This document shows, one piece after another, positions 36,901 through 48,096 of a stretch of 64,000 bases of DNA. Position numbers and translations under genes: made by a program. Where the stretch lies: positions 8,065,001 through 8,129,000 of the forward strand of contig NC_135361.1 of the NCBI RefSeq assembly GCF_051622035.1. The letters run 5' to 3'. This DNA comes from Arctopsyche grandis. Taxonomy: Eukaryota > Arthropoda > Insecta > Trichoptera > Hydropsychidae. Positions within the stretch are counted from its first letter, which is position 1. Each line of letters begins with the position of its first letter. The notes beneath the pieces are model-generated. The model ran no database searches and had not been told where the DNA came from. It saw nothing but the letters and a program-made list of their open reading frames with translations.

Positions 36901-38204
36901 TCAGAATTCTCCACTTTACATTGGTCTGGAATTTGAGATGAGGAATGAGGAATTCAACACTTCAAAAGTGTAAAAACCAAGTCATTATAATACTGTTGCA
37001 AATGAGCGGATGAATAATAAAATTTTCGTCTTTTTGAAAGTTTTCCCCTACTATATGAATAGATTTTACAGCAAATGAGGAAAATTCGAAAATATATATT
37101 GTGTTTTTGTTTTTCCGGTATCTAATCTGGGATTAGAGCACACACTCTAATCGTTAGTCACGCTTACTATTATTATAATTTTATGTCATATTTTATATCA
37201 TATGTATCGTTTATTGATTTTGGCTTCGAATTTGACTATCGCGTGCTGCTTTTATTGGTTCCGATCGTACCATTTAATAATTTCCCCACAATACCTCCAC
37301 GCTATATGTATTGCGATTCGCCAAATCGTCATCAGTGAAACGATAAATTTGTCCAAATCATTCGAGTTATACGTGCTCGTGTCTGTTTTTCTCCTATTAA
37401 AATACCTTGGCATCTATCGACTCTTCCTACGACCAGTCTTCGTATAATCGAACGCGATTTATGGACTTGGACGCTATTTGCACGGTGCGTAATAAATTTT
37501 GAAGAGAGCTGTATACAAATTTTGGTATGTATGTATGTGTGACCATTTTATTGCAGTGGGTATTTCGGATGTTGTTTGTAGCCTCGGAATATTTCTGTAG
37601 TTATTTCCTCCCTCTTGAATGTTATGTAATTTCGTTTTTGAAGGCAGATAGCAGGTGTATGTTGGTTTTGATGTTTAATTCGAAATTTACAGTCTTGCGT
37701 GCGGCTGCTGTTGAATCGATAGATATTAATTTCTGGTTCGTGTGCTGAAATGGTATAAAAGTTGTGGTATGATGCGATGACTCAAACGTCTCGGATTATC
37801 TTTGTTTTTTTTTTATTGAGTTGTATCTGAGAGTTAAGTTCGCGGTTCAAGGTTGCAAAATGCTCGTGGCTAGTGAAATTTTCGTATAACTTCGTACATT
37901 ATCTAAGCTTTGAGTAGATAAGTTAGTGGTAGTTAGTTGTTGTAGCGATTGTTTTTAATCTTGACTTTAATGTAATTCAAGTGAAATTGCGGAAATTATC
38001 AAATGGGAAAGGCGAGTTGAATTGAAAGTTGTTTCATGCTAAAGTAACTATTAATTTGATGTTTAGTTGTTCGATCCAAAATGTTGACTAAATTTATTCC
38101 GACCACGAATGGGCAACTTATACTGACCAAATAAATATGACCTGTGTGATACGACTATGACAATATAATATTACCTGAACAATCTTTCTATAATACATCC
38201 GCTA

Positions 38205-38358
38205 TAGGAAGACAAGGTAAAACGCAGTTGCTGTCTCTTATACCCCATCTCGACCAATAGCATTTCTCGCGTACAATGTTCCACTGCCTGCACGAAATGC
38301 TATTGATCGAGAGGCGGTATAAGAGACAGCATGTGCGTTTTGTTTGAGTGTCTTCCTA
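38205..38358. repeat. Palindromic MITE, TAGGAAGAC ends
   Basis: TAGGAAGACAAGG and GAGTGTCTTCCTA are inverted ends, and the arms pair through GCTGTCTCTTATACC / GGTATAAGAGACAGC and CAATAGCATTTC / GAAATGCTATTG. 154 bp, no coding. Confidence 0.75.
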
Positions 38359-38528
38359 CAGTGGCTGGATTAACATTCAATTTATTTGGATTCAAATTAC
38401 ATTGATTGTGCAGCAACTTTACTGATTGCCATCCAAATGCAATCAAGTTGATAAGACACGAATTTATCGATTTCAACTTTTGGTTATAATTTTCAGGCCG
38501 GGTAATCGCATACACTTTGTTTAAATTT

Positions 38529-39003
38529 AAATGTATTTATTTATTCAATCAATCTATGTAAACTCGACATTAAAGATCGCTCCAATGTGACGAGTGTACT
38601 ATACATATCAAGAAACACACCAAATTATATATGATATTAATATATAATTTTGAAATTATACATGACATATATGGTCAAACGAAGCAAAGTGCATTGCAAA
38701 CATCGTATACAATACGAGCAACAATACGATTTTTTTATACAATAATCATTCACATATATGGAGAGAGGTCTGGCGAACCTTGAGATACAACATTATAACT
38801 CAAAATTTTGCGAGAGAAATGGGGAGGGAAAGCCAATTTTGCAGGAATCGTTTCAATGAAAATCAGAAAAATTGGCAAACTGATAGGAAACGACCGACCT
38901 GGTCACAAACCAAGGTCTGGCCAACAGCAACCGGTGTGACTCGAACTCGTAACCACACTGACCGTAACAAGATATGCTAACTACTAGTCCATGCTGCTAG
39001 TTG
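38529..39003 (-). mobile_element. tRNA-headed SINE, tail type B, uninterrupted
   Basis: The same head, central domain and 3' body as the copy at 9325-10178, ending in an (AATA)n tail at 38529-38545. Its body includes ATGACATATATGGTCAAACG and CGACGAGTGTACTATACATA-like blocks. It shows what the LTR-split copy looked like before insertion. Confidence 0.75.
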
Positions 39004-39280
39004 TATTTATTGAACTTGAGATTTCGTGTAAGCATTATGAATCTTGCGATAGAGGAAAAACCAAAACGAGAACAACTTTTGGATACACAATTTCCGACAC
39101 CGTACGCTTTCACTCGCTTGGTTGCAACGCCTCTGCGGCAAAAAATATACAAATTCGTAACAACAAAAGTGAAATTTCACTTGCAATTCCGCAATTTCAC
39201 TCGCGACTTGTATTTATTTTGCGATTTTGAATAGCGTAATTCATTTTTTCGGCATTGAAAAGTGAAAATTGAACCGCGAC

Positions 39281-39556
39281 CTACGACAATTGATCGCCTA
39301 TTACTATGTATTTTTCCATCAGTATAGCAACGGGCCTAAACTTGGAACGCTTCTTATCTGAGACGTTTTGATTCACCTCAACGACGATCCTCTTATTTTT
39401 TTTATGTAACATTGTGAAAAGTTCTAAATGCAAACAATTCGCGGGCTCGCATCCAAATCGTTGTCGAATCTCCACCGGATCCGCGACGAGAGGACTTTTA
39501 TTAATAAAACCCCGAGTTTGATTTATAATCGCCAGCTCGGTGCTTAGGGAATACAT
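39281..39556 (-). CDS. Unrecognised 91-codon open frame, possible exon
   Basis: Starts ATG 39556-39554 and ends TAG 39281. Composition is protein-like (LVADPVEIRQRFGCEPANCL, then KKNKRIVVEVNQNVSDKKRS) with mixed third positions and no low-complexity runs. Upstream in its own sense, an acceptor-like CATCTTTCAG lies about 20 bases before the ATG, after which the frame has a stop. No family recognised; it may be an isolated exon, a retro-copied fragment or chance. Confidence 0.25.
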   Translation of the reverse strand: MYSLSTELAIINQTRGFINKSPLVADPVEIRQRFGCEPANCLHLELFTMLHKKNKRIVVEVNQNVSDKKRSKFRPVAILMEKYIVIGDQLS

Positions 39557-40247
39557 TTCGCATTTGAGTCACGCTGAAAGATGCAAGTTTATTTGTGCAT
39601 TTCTTGACTTCTGTGCAACAATTTTGAGGTCTTCGTACCTACTCAAACTACGAACGAAACATGACTTCTGCTTTTGTTATTATCTTACGAGTGTTTGTGA
39701 CCTGGGTGATGACCCCGATGATTTGCTCACTATTTTTGCTTTGTATCTTAATCGTACTGAACGATGTGCTGCTTCAAATTGTATAGATTTTTTGTTGTAC
39801 TGGCAATACATACGATGACTCATATGCACGTTTCCCAGGTCTAAAAATTGACATATTTTATGTACCTACATAGATTATTCCTCAATCATATTGTTATTTG
39901 AGTCCATTTAATGTGCTAAATTGAGTAATGAAAGCTTAATGTGCTAAATTCTTATTGTTATCAAAGAAATATAATCATTTCACTTACTAATGCCCACCCC
40001 CACTCCACGGGAAAAAACGTGTACTAAAGGAATATGCACATTTTCTATTTGGATTTGAGGAATTATAATTTGACTTTTACGCATTGAACGTCATCATTAG
40101 TCACCGGACCCAGAAGGCGCCGCGTATTGTTCAAAGGTTGTAAATGCATTGTTTAAGGTTTGCCGAACCTTTTTTACAAAGGATTTACAACAATGGAACA
40201 ATGGATAGCACTGTGACTATCCTACCTCTAGTCGTCATCAATGACAG

Positions 40248-40461
40248 TAAAGGTGCAAACACACAGTGGTACATGGCGCGTTATTTTTTATTCAAACTAA
40301 AACAAATGCTAGCACGTCCAATATATGCCATCCCTTAGTAGTGTTTTCGGTGATAAATGTAGGAGAAACGTGTCGAAATAATAAGATCGTGCGAATTATC
40401 AATGATATTAAGACACGACCTAGGCGTGCCGTGCCGTACTTTTGTGTGTGTTCTTACCATA
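40248..40461. mobile_element. TA-flanked MITE related to the AGGGCG family
   Basis: It starts AAAGGTGCAAACACACAGTG after TA and ends TTTTGTGTGTGTTCTTACC before TA. The interior (TGTTTTCGGTGATAAATG, GTGCCGTGCCGTAC) is shared with 42060-42320, which defines a sub-family. Confidence 0.55.
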
Positions 40462-40714
40462 AAGGTGTGTTTCCGTAGTATGCGACGTCAAGCTGCAAGT
40501 ATCAACTGGTCAATCTTGAGAACTAGTATGAAGTAATAGATTTTTATATTTTACATATGTATGTTCATACATCATGTGCCATGATAGGAATGAACCCAAG
40601 GCGACAAAAATTATTAGATTAATTTTTGTACAGAAGTACTAACAATTTTTCAAACAACATTACATATAATTCAAATAGAGACATCTATGGACAGTCAAAA
40701 AAATGTTAATACAC

Positions 40715-40945
40715 AGCGAATTTGCGAGAAATACATTATGTAGGTAGCATTTATAAGATTCAACAAATCCGAGATGCCAATAACTTGAATTTACGAGAAA
40801 CTAAGGTGGGGGATACCGGTTTTTTGGATTTGCTACAGAATAATCGAACAAGACCTTGCCAGCGGCGTATTTGGCTGAGACTTGAACCCACGACCTATCT
40901 ACTGGCATGCAATAGCTCTACCAGTGCAACATGGTGTAGCTATAT
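40715..40945 (-). mobile_element. Second tRNA-derived SINE family
   Basis: In the minus sense it carries a strong tRNA-like promoter: ACTGGTAGAGCTATTGCATG (A box) and GTCGTGGGTTCAAGTCTC (B box). The body then reads CGCCGCTGGCAAGGTCTTG. It lacks the acceptor-stem pairing and anticodon loop expected of a real tRNA gene, and the central domain differs from the main SINE group. Confidence 0.55.
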
Positions 40946-42058
40946 GCCGTGTTCCGTGTGTAAAAGAGCTTAAAAATATGCCGTGTTCTAAAAGAGGCTA
41001 GGTTTGTGAAGTAATTTTTAATAGGGCGTCATTCCTATAGTCCCACTCTAGTTTCTTGCACTGTTTCAGCGTTGCAAATTCTTGCAATGCCTGACGTTAC
41101 ATCTTAGAAATTCACTATTGCTGTCCGTAAAGAAGTTTTACTTCTGAAAAACGAACCTCGTAACAATAGCCCTGTATAAAAACGCAATGAATGGTGGAAT
41201 AAGTATGAATTATATACTGTTATGCATGTTTTGAGTCAGAGAGAGTGCATTGTCTCACAATTACTCAACATTTTACTTTCTTGGCTTGTGATGACGTCCT
41301 CCTTGAACTACTTTTCGAGCAATAGCACCCGTTGCAACCTCGTTTTGCGCGATTTTTTCGTGCTAAATGGACCGATTAATAGTATCTAGCAAACAAGCGG
41401 TTTGCATTTCATTCTTATTTCGTTGTTCGTATGTATGTACTTATTATCTGTTCCACGTTCCCTTTTTATCGTGGCGGTTTGTTTACACAGCGGTTCGATA
41501 AGACTCGTTTGCCAATAAGATCGTTGTCAACTGTTGGTTATAGCCAATTTCTATTTTGCCCCCCTTCTACATTTACATGCATACGTATTCTTTTAAAAAT
41601 ATAATGTTTATTTTTTTTACTATGTATCTATTATATATAAAGTAAATGGTGTTTGAAAAATTCGAACTGTGTCCAATTTTTTCAACCGTGTGTTCCAAGT
41701 CAATAAAGACCGGCTATAATAACTGAAATGTATGAAAAATGCATTGCTCTGCCAAGTTTTATAATTTTTAATTGTTTTTTTTTTTTTAGATTTTATGTGT
41801 TTGGATAGACTAATTTAGCATGTCAATTTGTTTAGGTTTTCTCGATGTTTATTCTGCTGCTTATCTGCGCTCATTATGATAAGCGCACGATAAAATGTGC
41901 TAATCTAATATTTGCGCAATCGTTATGTGCTATGTACTAAATTTATTGCCATTGAACTTACATAGTTGTGGAAAGGTTTCGTCATTGCAATTTAATTTTA
42001 ATAGAATTATATACCATTCGTTGGCGTTTACGCATCGGAACAACATCATCATTGACAG

Positions 42059-42540
42059 TAAAGGTGCAGACAGACAGTGGTACGCCTAACGTGTTTCTTT
42101 TTAGATAGTTTTGCACATTAGAAAAAAATACTAACGCGTCCAATCTATGCCATCGCAATCCTTTGTAAAACTCACCCCTTTAAAGTGTTTTCGGCAATAA
42201 ATATACGAGAAACGTGTCGGAATAATAATTTCTTTCGAATTAGCTTTGACATTGACACACGCCTATCACAGCTGGAGTCTAGCTAGGCGTGCCGTGCTGT
42301 ACTTTTGAGTGTCTCTCTTGCTTTGAAGGACAATAGTAATTGACAATTGTAAACCATTTTTTGTGGGAAAATGTAACTTGTTCGCCGACCTCTGGTAAGA
42401 ACACACTCTAAAGTACGGCACGGCACGCCTAACTTAGACTCCAGCTGTGATAGGCGTGTGTTAATGTCATTGCTAATTTGAAAGATCTTATTATTTCTAC
42501 ACGTTTCTCGTACATTTATCGCCGAATGCAAAAGAAACTT
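42059..42540. mobile_element. MITE of the AAAGGTGC sub-family plus an inverted partial copy forming a palindrome
   Basis: A copy runs 42059-42322, beginning AAAGGTGCAGACAGACAGTG. Its right half (42191-42312) recurs inverted at about 42402-42531, including the shared CCAGCTGTGATAGGCGTGTG, so the unit folds into a hairpin with arms of about 120 bp and a loop of about 90 bp. Most likely a back-to-back insertion or a fold-back rearrangement. Confidence 0.6.
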
Positions 42541-42997
42541 GTCCGATGATCTCTGGTTCTTACCTTTAAGGTTCGTTTCCGTAGTCTGCGACGTTGAGCT
42601 GCAAGTCACGACTATTTCGGGTCAAAATTATATTCTTTGTTTCTCGTCGCGTCGCGTCGCAACGCTCCACTGTGCACTTGGCAAATTGTATATATGGCCT
42701 GTATAAGTGAAACGATGGGAGTAGGTTAAGAACAACATTATTTAATAATGAATCGTGGGGAACTGAGTTTGGCTGACATAACTGTCAAGTGCGAGTGTTC
42801 ACAAAATGTTAAATTGTACCACTTTTATACGTATTGAAATTTATGACTCCATCTCGTAGGTGTCAACTACTGGTGCACTCACCCTGGCGTTTCGTTTAAT
42901 GGTCGACTCGGTGAGCTAAACTTTTATCACATCATTTCGCACGAGTTGGAACTATCTCAAATTTGCGACAAATATAGATTGTAATCAACGTCAATCA

Positions 42998-43365
42998 GAT
43001 CCACCATATCTAGGACGGGCCCCCTTCTCTATCAATTCGCACGTTAAAAATTCGTATTCCATCTTCACTTTTGAATTCCTGACGAGACTCCACTCCACTT
43101 CCGGTCGAAATGATTCACACAAGCATGGGACAGATCGTCGTTTGGGTGCCGATGATGTTGTGGCCACTTCTCATTGGGTCCTCACAGCTGCCAAGCTCTT
43201 ATTTCTCTCATCCGTTGGCCGGGTACCAAATTTCCACGCGACGAATTTCCTCGTGGACTTGCACCGTCTTCTAATTTGAAGAGACAAGTCGATTTGCGCT
43301 TTCGCCCAAATCCGCGTCGTGTTTTTATTTTTATTTGCAAATTTTATCTTCATCCGCGTGATTGA
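42998..43365 (+). pseudogene. Possible decayed trypsin-like (S1) serine protease segment
   Basis: In the frame 42998-43287 the translation includes FTFEFLTRLHST and then GADDVVATSHWVLTAAKLL, which resembles the S1 block 'SxxWVLTAAHC' around the catalytic His; here the His position reads Lys and the Cys reads Leu. A shifted frame (to 43365) continues with RRVFIFICKFYLHPRD, like the S1 stretch before the catalytic Asp loop. Frameshifts and stops follow. A 155-codon minus-strand frame overlaps it (43171-43638) and looks like a shadow. The resemblance may be partly chance. Confidence 0.35.
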
Positions 43366-44047
43366 TGGCCGCCACTGGAACCGTTTGTGCCGATATAGCA
43401 CTTGAGCGAGTTTTGATTCGCGCTTGTTGTTTTGCAAATGGAGCCTGTGGTTGCCAGACATGCCCCCTTTTACGTCACTAGATTCCTCCAAGAGTTGCTC
43501 GTCCGAAAATATGCACGCACTCTGAAGTTCAAAATATGCGATATTTTTGCGCAGCTTGTTGATGACCGACGTGCCGTTTGTTATTTTCACATATCCGTTT
43601 ACTGTTTTTAGAAAGACATCTATCCTGGCGTTTGACATGTTTGTGTCACGTTGCTGCTTTTAATAAGCGCTAATTACTCTACGTACCTATGTATGTAAAT
43701 TTGTACCCTTCTACTTAAGTGAGTATCTTTGCTGCGCAAACTGTCAAAGTGAAACAAAAATATAGCTGTCTTGAATACCTGGCGTGAAACAAAAATTCAA
43801 TGCTGTATTTCATAACTGTATTACTGTAAAAGCAATTTTTCAAAAAAAAAAAAAAATTGACGTGTTTAGACGTTAATACTTTTGCTGCGCAACTTGTCAT
43901 AAAAGAGAAAAACAAGCTCAATGGCAATATTTGTCAGATTTTAACGCAACCTGTATTTACGCGAACGTGTATTAATAATAAATACCAGGGCTATGGAGTC
44001 GGAGTTGGAGTCGCAAAACAAACAATCGACTACTTTTTATTATTTTC

Positions 44048-44190
44048 TATAACCCTTTGAATGCTGACCAACGCCGATCGGCGTTTTGCTGACAAGTTCA
44101 TGGGCCAGCAAAATGCCGATAAGCGTTGTATATTGAACTTGTACAAACAAGAATACTACCTACTAAGCCTTTAAATATTGTTGGTGTAAT
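44048..44190. mobile_element. piggyBac-like MITE (CCCTTT family), inverted end fragment
   Basis: It begins TAACCCTTTGAATGCTGACC and contains the palindromic CGCCGATCGGCG words and the CAAGAATACTACCTACTAAG block in reverse orientation. It directly precedes the large foldback at 44243. Confidence 0.6.
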
Positions 44191-44242
44191 AATAATAGAG
44201 AGAGATTTCAGCATTTTTTTTGAAAGTAAGTTCAGTTTTTGG

Positions 44243-46957
44243 TTAGCGCTTTGAGTGCTGACGTATTTTCTGTTGAAAGCCCGCCACGCTGAAAATTTCG
44301 CCAACATTTCCAACTAGAATTATTTAGAAATCCTATAGAAAGCAGGTATAAAAATTGTAGCTAATCCAAACAAACTCTAGATCACTACCCTAGATAACTA
44401 CCGCCGAGAATTTCGAGTTTTGTTAAGGTGTGTTTAGAATCTCTTGCAACAATATAAAATAAACAAAAGATGTCTATTAATGAATGTATTTTTCCAAAAC
44501 TAGTTCCATATTCTTCATTATTATTAAAATGTAATGCTCACAATCTAATTTTCAAGTCACAATCTGAAATACTCAGCAGTTAGGGATTTCCATAGGGACA
44601 AATAAATAACACAGATTACACGACCCATGCCCAATGTATTTTTTTTCAATGCTACCTTTAAATGCTTAGCAGGTAGTATTCTTGTTTACTTTGTACATGC
44701 AAAATTTACAACGCCTATCGGCGTTTTACAGGCCCATGGACTTGTCAGCAAAACGCCGATCAACGTTGGTTAAATTAATAGATTTCAATGTGAGATACAA
44801 CCTAGCGAGTGCAGAAAGATGCATTTCTTTCATTTGGCAGTGTGCAAGTGATGATGGTGTGGTTCGGTGAGCATTGGTCAAAAAGCGCTCCCCCAAAAGT
44901 AACTAAAATCTCTATAACGGAACATGTGGCAGCCGAAAAGTACATCATACTAACGATAATTATCATACTAACAAAAACTCGAGTGCCAAATATTCCGCAT
45001 TCGCGGTTTTCATAGCAAAAATTGTCTTTGTGACCATCGCAATGTGACTAATAATCCAATCACCGATGATGTATGATGCAGAAAACAATATGACATGGAA
45101 GCAATTGAATTTCATAATTACACCCAAAGACTAAATGAAATAGTACATAGATAAGATTTGAACCAATCAGTGTGACAATTGATTGGGCACTTGATACAAA
45201 TCGTCCGATTTTGACGGTAGGCTCGACCCGACAGGTTCCGACCTGTCCAATAATCATCTCCGTGTCTCTGTCGCGCTTAATTTCAGTCGATTAGTTCTCA
45301 CCGATCAATTTAACACCATTTTCACTCGGCTGTGTGAACGGCGCGCGCATGTGTGCGCGGGGAGAGCCGGTTCATTTGACGTGACGTTTGTGACGCAACG
45401 CGTGTGACGTCGGCGTCAAGCGTGACGTCGCGACGCTTGACGTTTGCGCCTGGGGGCTCGGCCCGCAATCGGCTAATTGCACAACTTGCTTTTATGGTGC
45501 AAGCTAAATGATCCGATTGATGACGCGTGCACACGGACAAATCAACACGGTCGTCTCCCAATCGAAATTGCTAGACTTTTCGACGTAACTTACGCTTTAT
45601 GACCGATTGTCTGTCATTTTACGCTCAACCTCTGCTTTCGAGATAAAAATGACAGCGCGGTTGCTGCTGAGCGGCAAAATGTCTAATAAGAAGAGGCTAG
45701 TACTTAGACTGTTTTGTAAATATAATAATTGGCTTGTTTTAACAACAGATTGATGATGATGATTGCCTTCTGAGAATCGTGTATTTTATCATTAATATGA
45801 CCCGAGCGTCCCACGGTTTGCCTCTCTTAGTGACGTAACCAATGGAAACTTTTAGCTCTGTGGCCAGAGTTGAGTGTTTGTTGGCTTATATCCCATGGAT
45901 TCTAATTCGCTTTCGTTTTTTTTCTAACATAGACGCAAACAAGATGCAGTCTTTCAGAAAGCTTGAAGACTGTGTAAATGTGAATTCTCTAAATATATTT
46001 AGCTAGTTCATTGTCACACTGATTGGTCACACTGATTGGTTCAAATCTTATCTATGTATTATTTCATTTAGTCTTTGGGTGTAATTATGAAATTCAATTG
46101 CTTCCATGTCATATTTTTTTCTGCATCATACATCATCGGTGATTGGATTATTAGTCACATTGCGATGGTCACAAAGACAATTTTTGCTATGAAAACCGCG
46201 AATGCGGAATATTTGGCACTCGAGTTTTTGTTAGTATGATAATTATCGTTAGTATGATGTACTTTTCGGCTGCCACATGTTCCGTTATAGAGATTTTAGT
46301 GACTTTTGGGGGAGCGCTCTTTGACCAATGATCACCGAACTACACCATCATCACTTGCACACTGTCAGATGAAAGAAATGCATCTTTCTGCACTCGCTAG
46401 GTTGTATCTCACATTGAAATCTATTAATTTGACCAACGTTGATCGGCGTTTTGCCAACAAGTCAATGAGCCTGAAATACGCCGATAGACGTTGTTTTTTA
46501 AGTTTGTAAAAAATAAACAAGAATACTACCCGCTAAGCCTTTCCAATTAGCATTGAAATAAATGCATTGAACATGGGTCTATAAAGACTGGTTTACACCA
46601 GAATATCTGAATTTATAAAATTTCTCGATGGAAATCCCTAACTGCCGAGTATTTTAGATTGTGGCTTGGAATTTAGATTGTGAGCATTACATTTTAACAA
46701 CAATGAAGAAGATGAAACTAGTTTTGGAAAAATACATTCATTAATAGACTTCTTTTGTTTATCTCATATTGTTGCAAGATATACATATTAGAGAGTATAA
46801 ATACACCCGTACAAAACTCTAAATCCCGGGCGGTAGTTATCTAGGGTTTGTTTGGATTAGCTACAATTTTTATACCTGCTTTCTATTGGATTTCTAAATA
46901 ATTCTAGTTGGGAATGTTGGCGAAATTTTCAGCGTTGTGGGCTTTCGATAGAAAATA
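44243..46957. repeat. 2.7-kb foldback structure: inverted arms around an 830-bp core
   Basis: The left arm (44243-45178) and right arm (46010-46957) are inverted copies. In the stretches I compared base by base (around 44900-45110 against 46085-46290) only a few positions differ. The outer part of each arm is the CCCTTT-family piggyBac-like sequence; the inner 400 bp includes a palindromic GAACATGTGGCAGCC/CGAGTGCCAAATATTCC unit related to 10255-10500 and 61586-61735. The core (45179-46009) is not repeated elsewhere in the window and is GC/CpG-rich at 45340-45480 with many GACGT words. It could be a foldback transposon carrying captured host DNA, or two inverted insertions around host DNA. Confidence 0.8.
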
Positions 46958-47764
46958 ATGAATGTCACATGAAGCTAGAGGAGTTCAGTCATTGACGAAC
47001 TCATTGAACATTACTTCGGTAACTTGAGTCAAATCGAAGCAATGACAGCTGGCTATCCAAGTACGTCTGTATGCCGCCCCTTCACAACTCACAGGCTAAA
47101 CAGTTACTTTTTTCACTCTCATTTTTATAATATAAGAACTGAACGTTCTATTTACGAAGGCCCACCCCTACTCCTCGGAAAAGGTGCGCAAAAGCAAAGG
47201 ATAGTACATGCGTCTAGTGTGCGCATCTTTTCCGTAGAGTGGCGGAGAGACATCGCAAGTTGAACGGCCTCTAGATATAATGCTAATCATCTCCATAAAC
47301 TTATTATTATTAGAACAATATTGTTTCTATAGTTGAAAAAAAATACGATTCGCTTTTTGTCGAAGCTCATATGATGTGTGGAAAATATTACAACTCAAAG
47401 CGTGTGAACGAATTCGATGTTGTATACAACGTGCGAACTTTTGATAGCTCGCTGTTGGCAAGTAACTGGACTTTTTTGCATGTGAGAACTATCGCTATCT
47501 ATATTATTAGTTTCGACTAATTCGAAAATTTATTTATAAAAAAACAGTTCTACAGAACAAGTTATTCTTATTAGAAACTTATTAGAAATGCCGCAGCTTT
47601 CAGTACTCTTCCACTTGACTTCTTTTTGGCAAGTTTGCTATTATTTTTGGCATTCCGATGAATCGCCAAATACTCATTCTAAAATTTGCAAAAGTTTTGA
47701 ATGGTGCACGTATTTTGTGGGGAACACTCGTCTAATAATAAGCAGCTACGACGACACACATACC
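46958..47764. other. Upstream flank of IP6K
   Basis: Contains dispersed repeat copy 2 and otherwise AT-rich sequence; no exon is recognised before the proposed promoter. Confidence 0.4.
46996..47150 (+). repeat. Dispersed repeat, copy 2 (ATGACAGCTGGCTATCCA)
   Basis: Aligns with 34998-35160 over about 150 bp with scattered changes. It lies directly after the large foldback; class unknown. Confidence 0.5.
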
Positions 47765-48096
47765 CACACGTTCAGTGAGCGGTGATAGCGCTCAGAGCTA
47801 GCTCGCCTTCGTTTGTGGTTCGTTCTTTTTTCCTCTTCTTCTTTTTCGTTCTGGTTTTTAGTGGTCTGCACCACCAGAGAACCGGTTTACATACATGTAG
47901 GAATCGCACGATCTCGGAGCACACACACACACACACACCCAAATAGAAGTTTTCTCAGAAGTTCCCCAACGGTGAGCACGTGCGGTTGTCTGACCAGTTT
48001 CCTTTTGACACATTGCAGGTGGTGGAAGAAGAAGCAGAGAGGCCAGCGACCGACCCGGTGGCACAGTGATATCCGGCACAGTGACAGCGTTGGGGG
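47765..48096 (+). promoter_or_regulatory. Possible promoter and 5' UTR of IP6K
   Basis: TTCAGTG at 47771-47777 fits an insect initiator and starts a GC-richer tract with a CT-rich run (47820-47850) and a (CA)n microsatellite (47921-47938). A good acceptor (cattgcag, ending 48018) lies 78 bp before the start codon, and a donor-like CG|GTGAGC at 47972 would leave an intron of only 47 bp. More likely the acceptor joins a leader exon further upstream, or the tract is one continuous 5' UTR. Two in-frame stops close the frame upstream of 48097. Confidence 0.35.

Noticed and set aside
40860..40920. tRNA gene candidate on the minus strand
   Set aside because: A and B boxes are good but the sequence lacks a proper acceptor stem and is followed by a SINE body.
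43171..43638. 155-codon minus-strand frame
   Set aside because: It lies opposite the protease-like segment and has no recognisable motif; more likely a shadow.
47972..48018. 47-bp intron in the IP6K 5' UTR
   Set aside because: Donor and acceptor look good, but the length is below what insect splicing normally uses.
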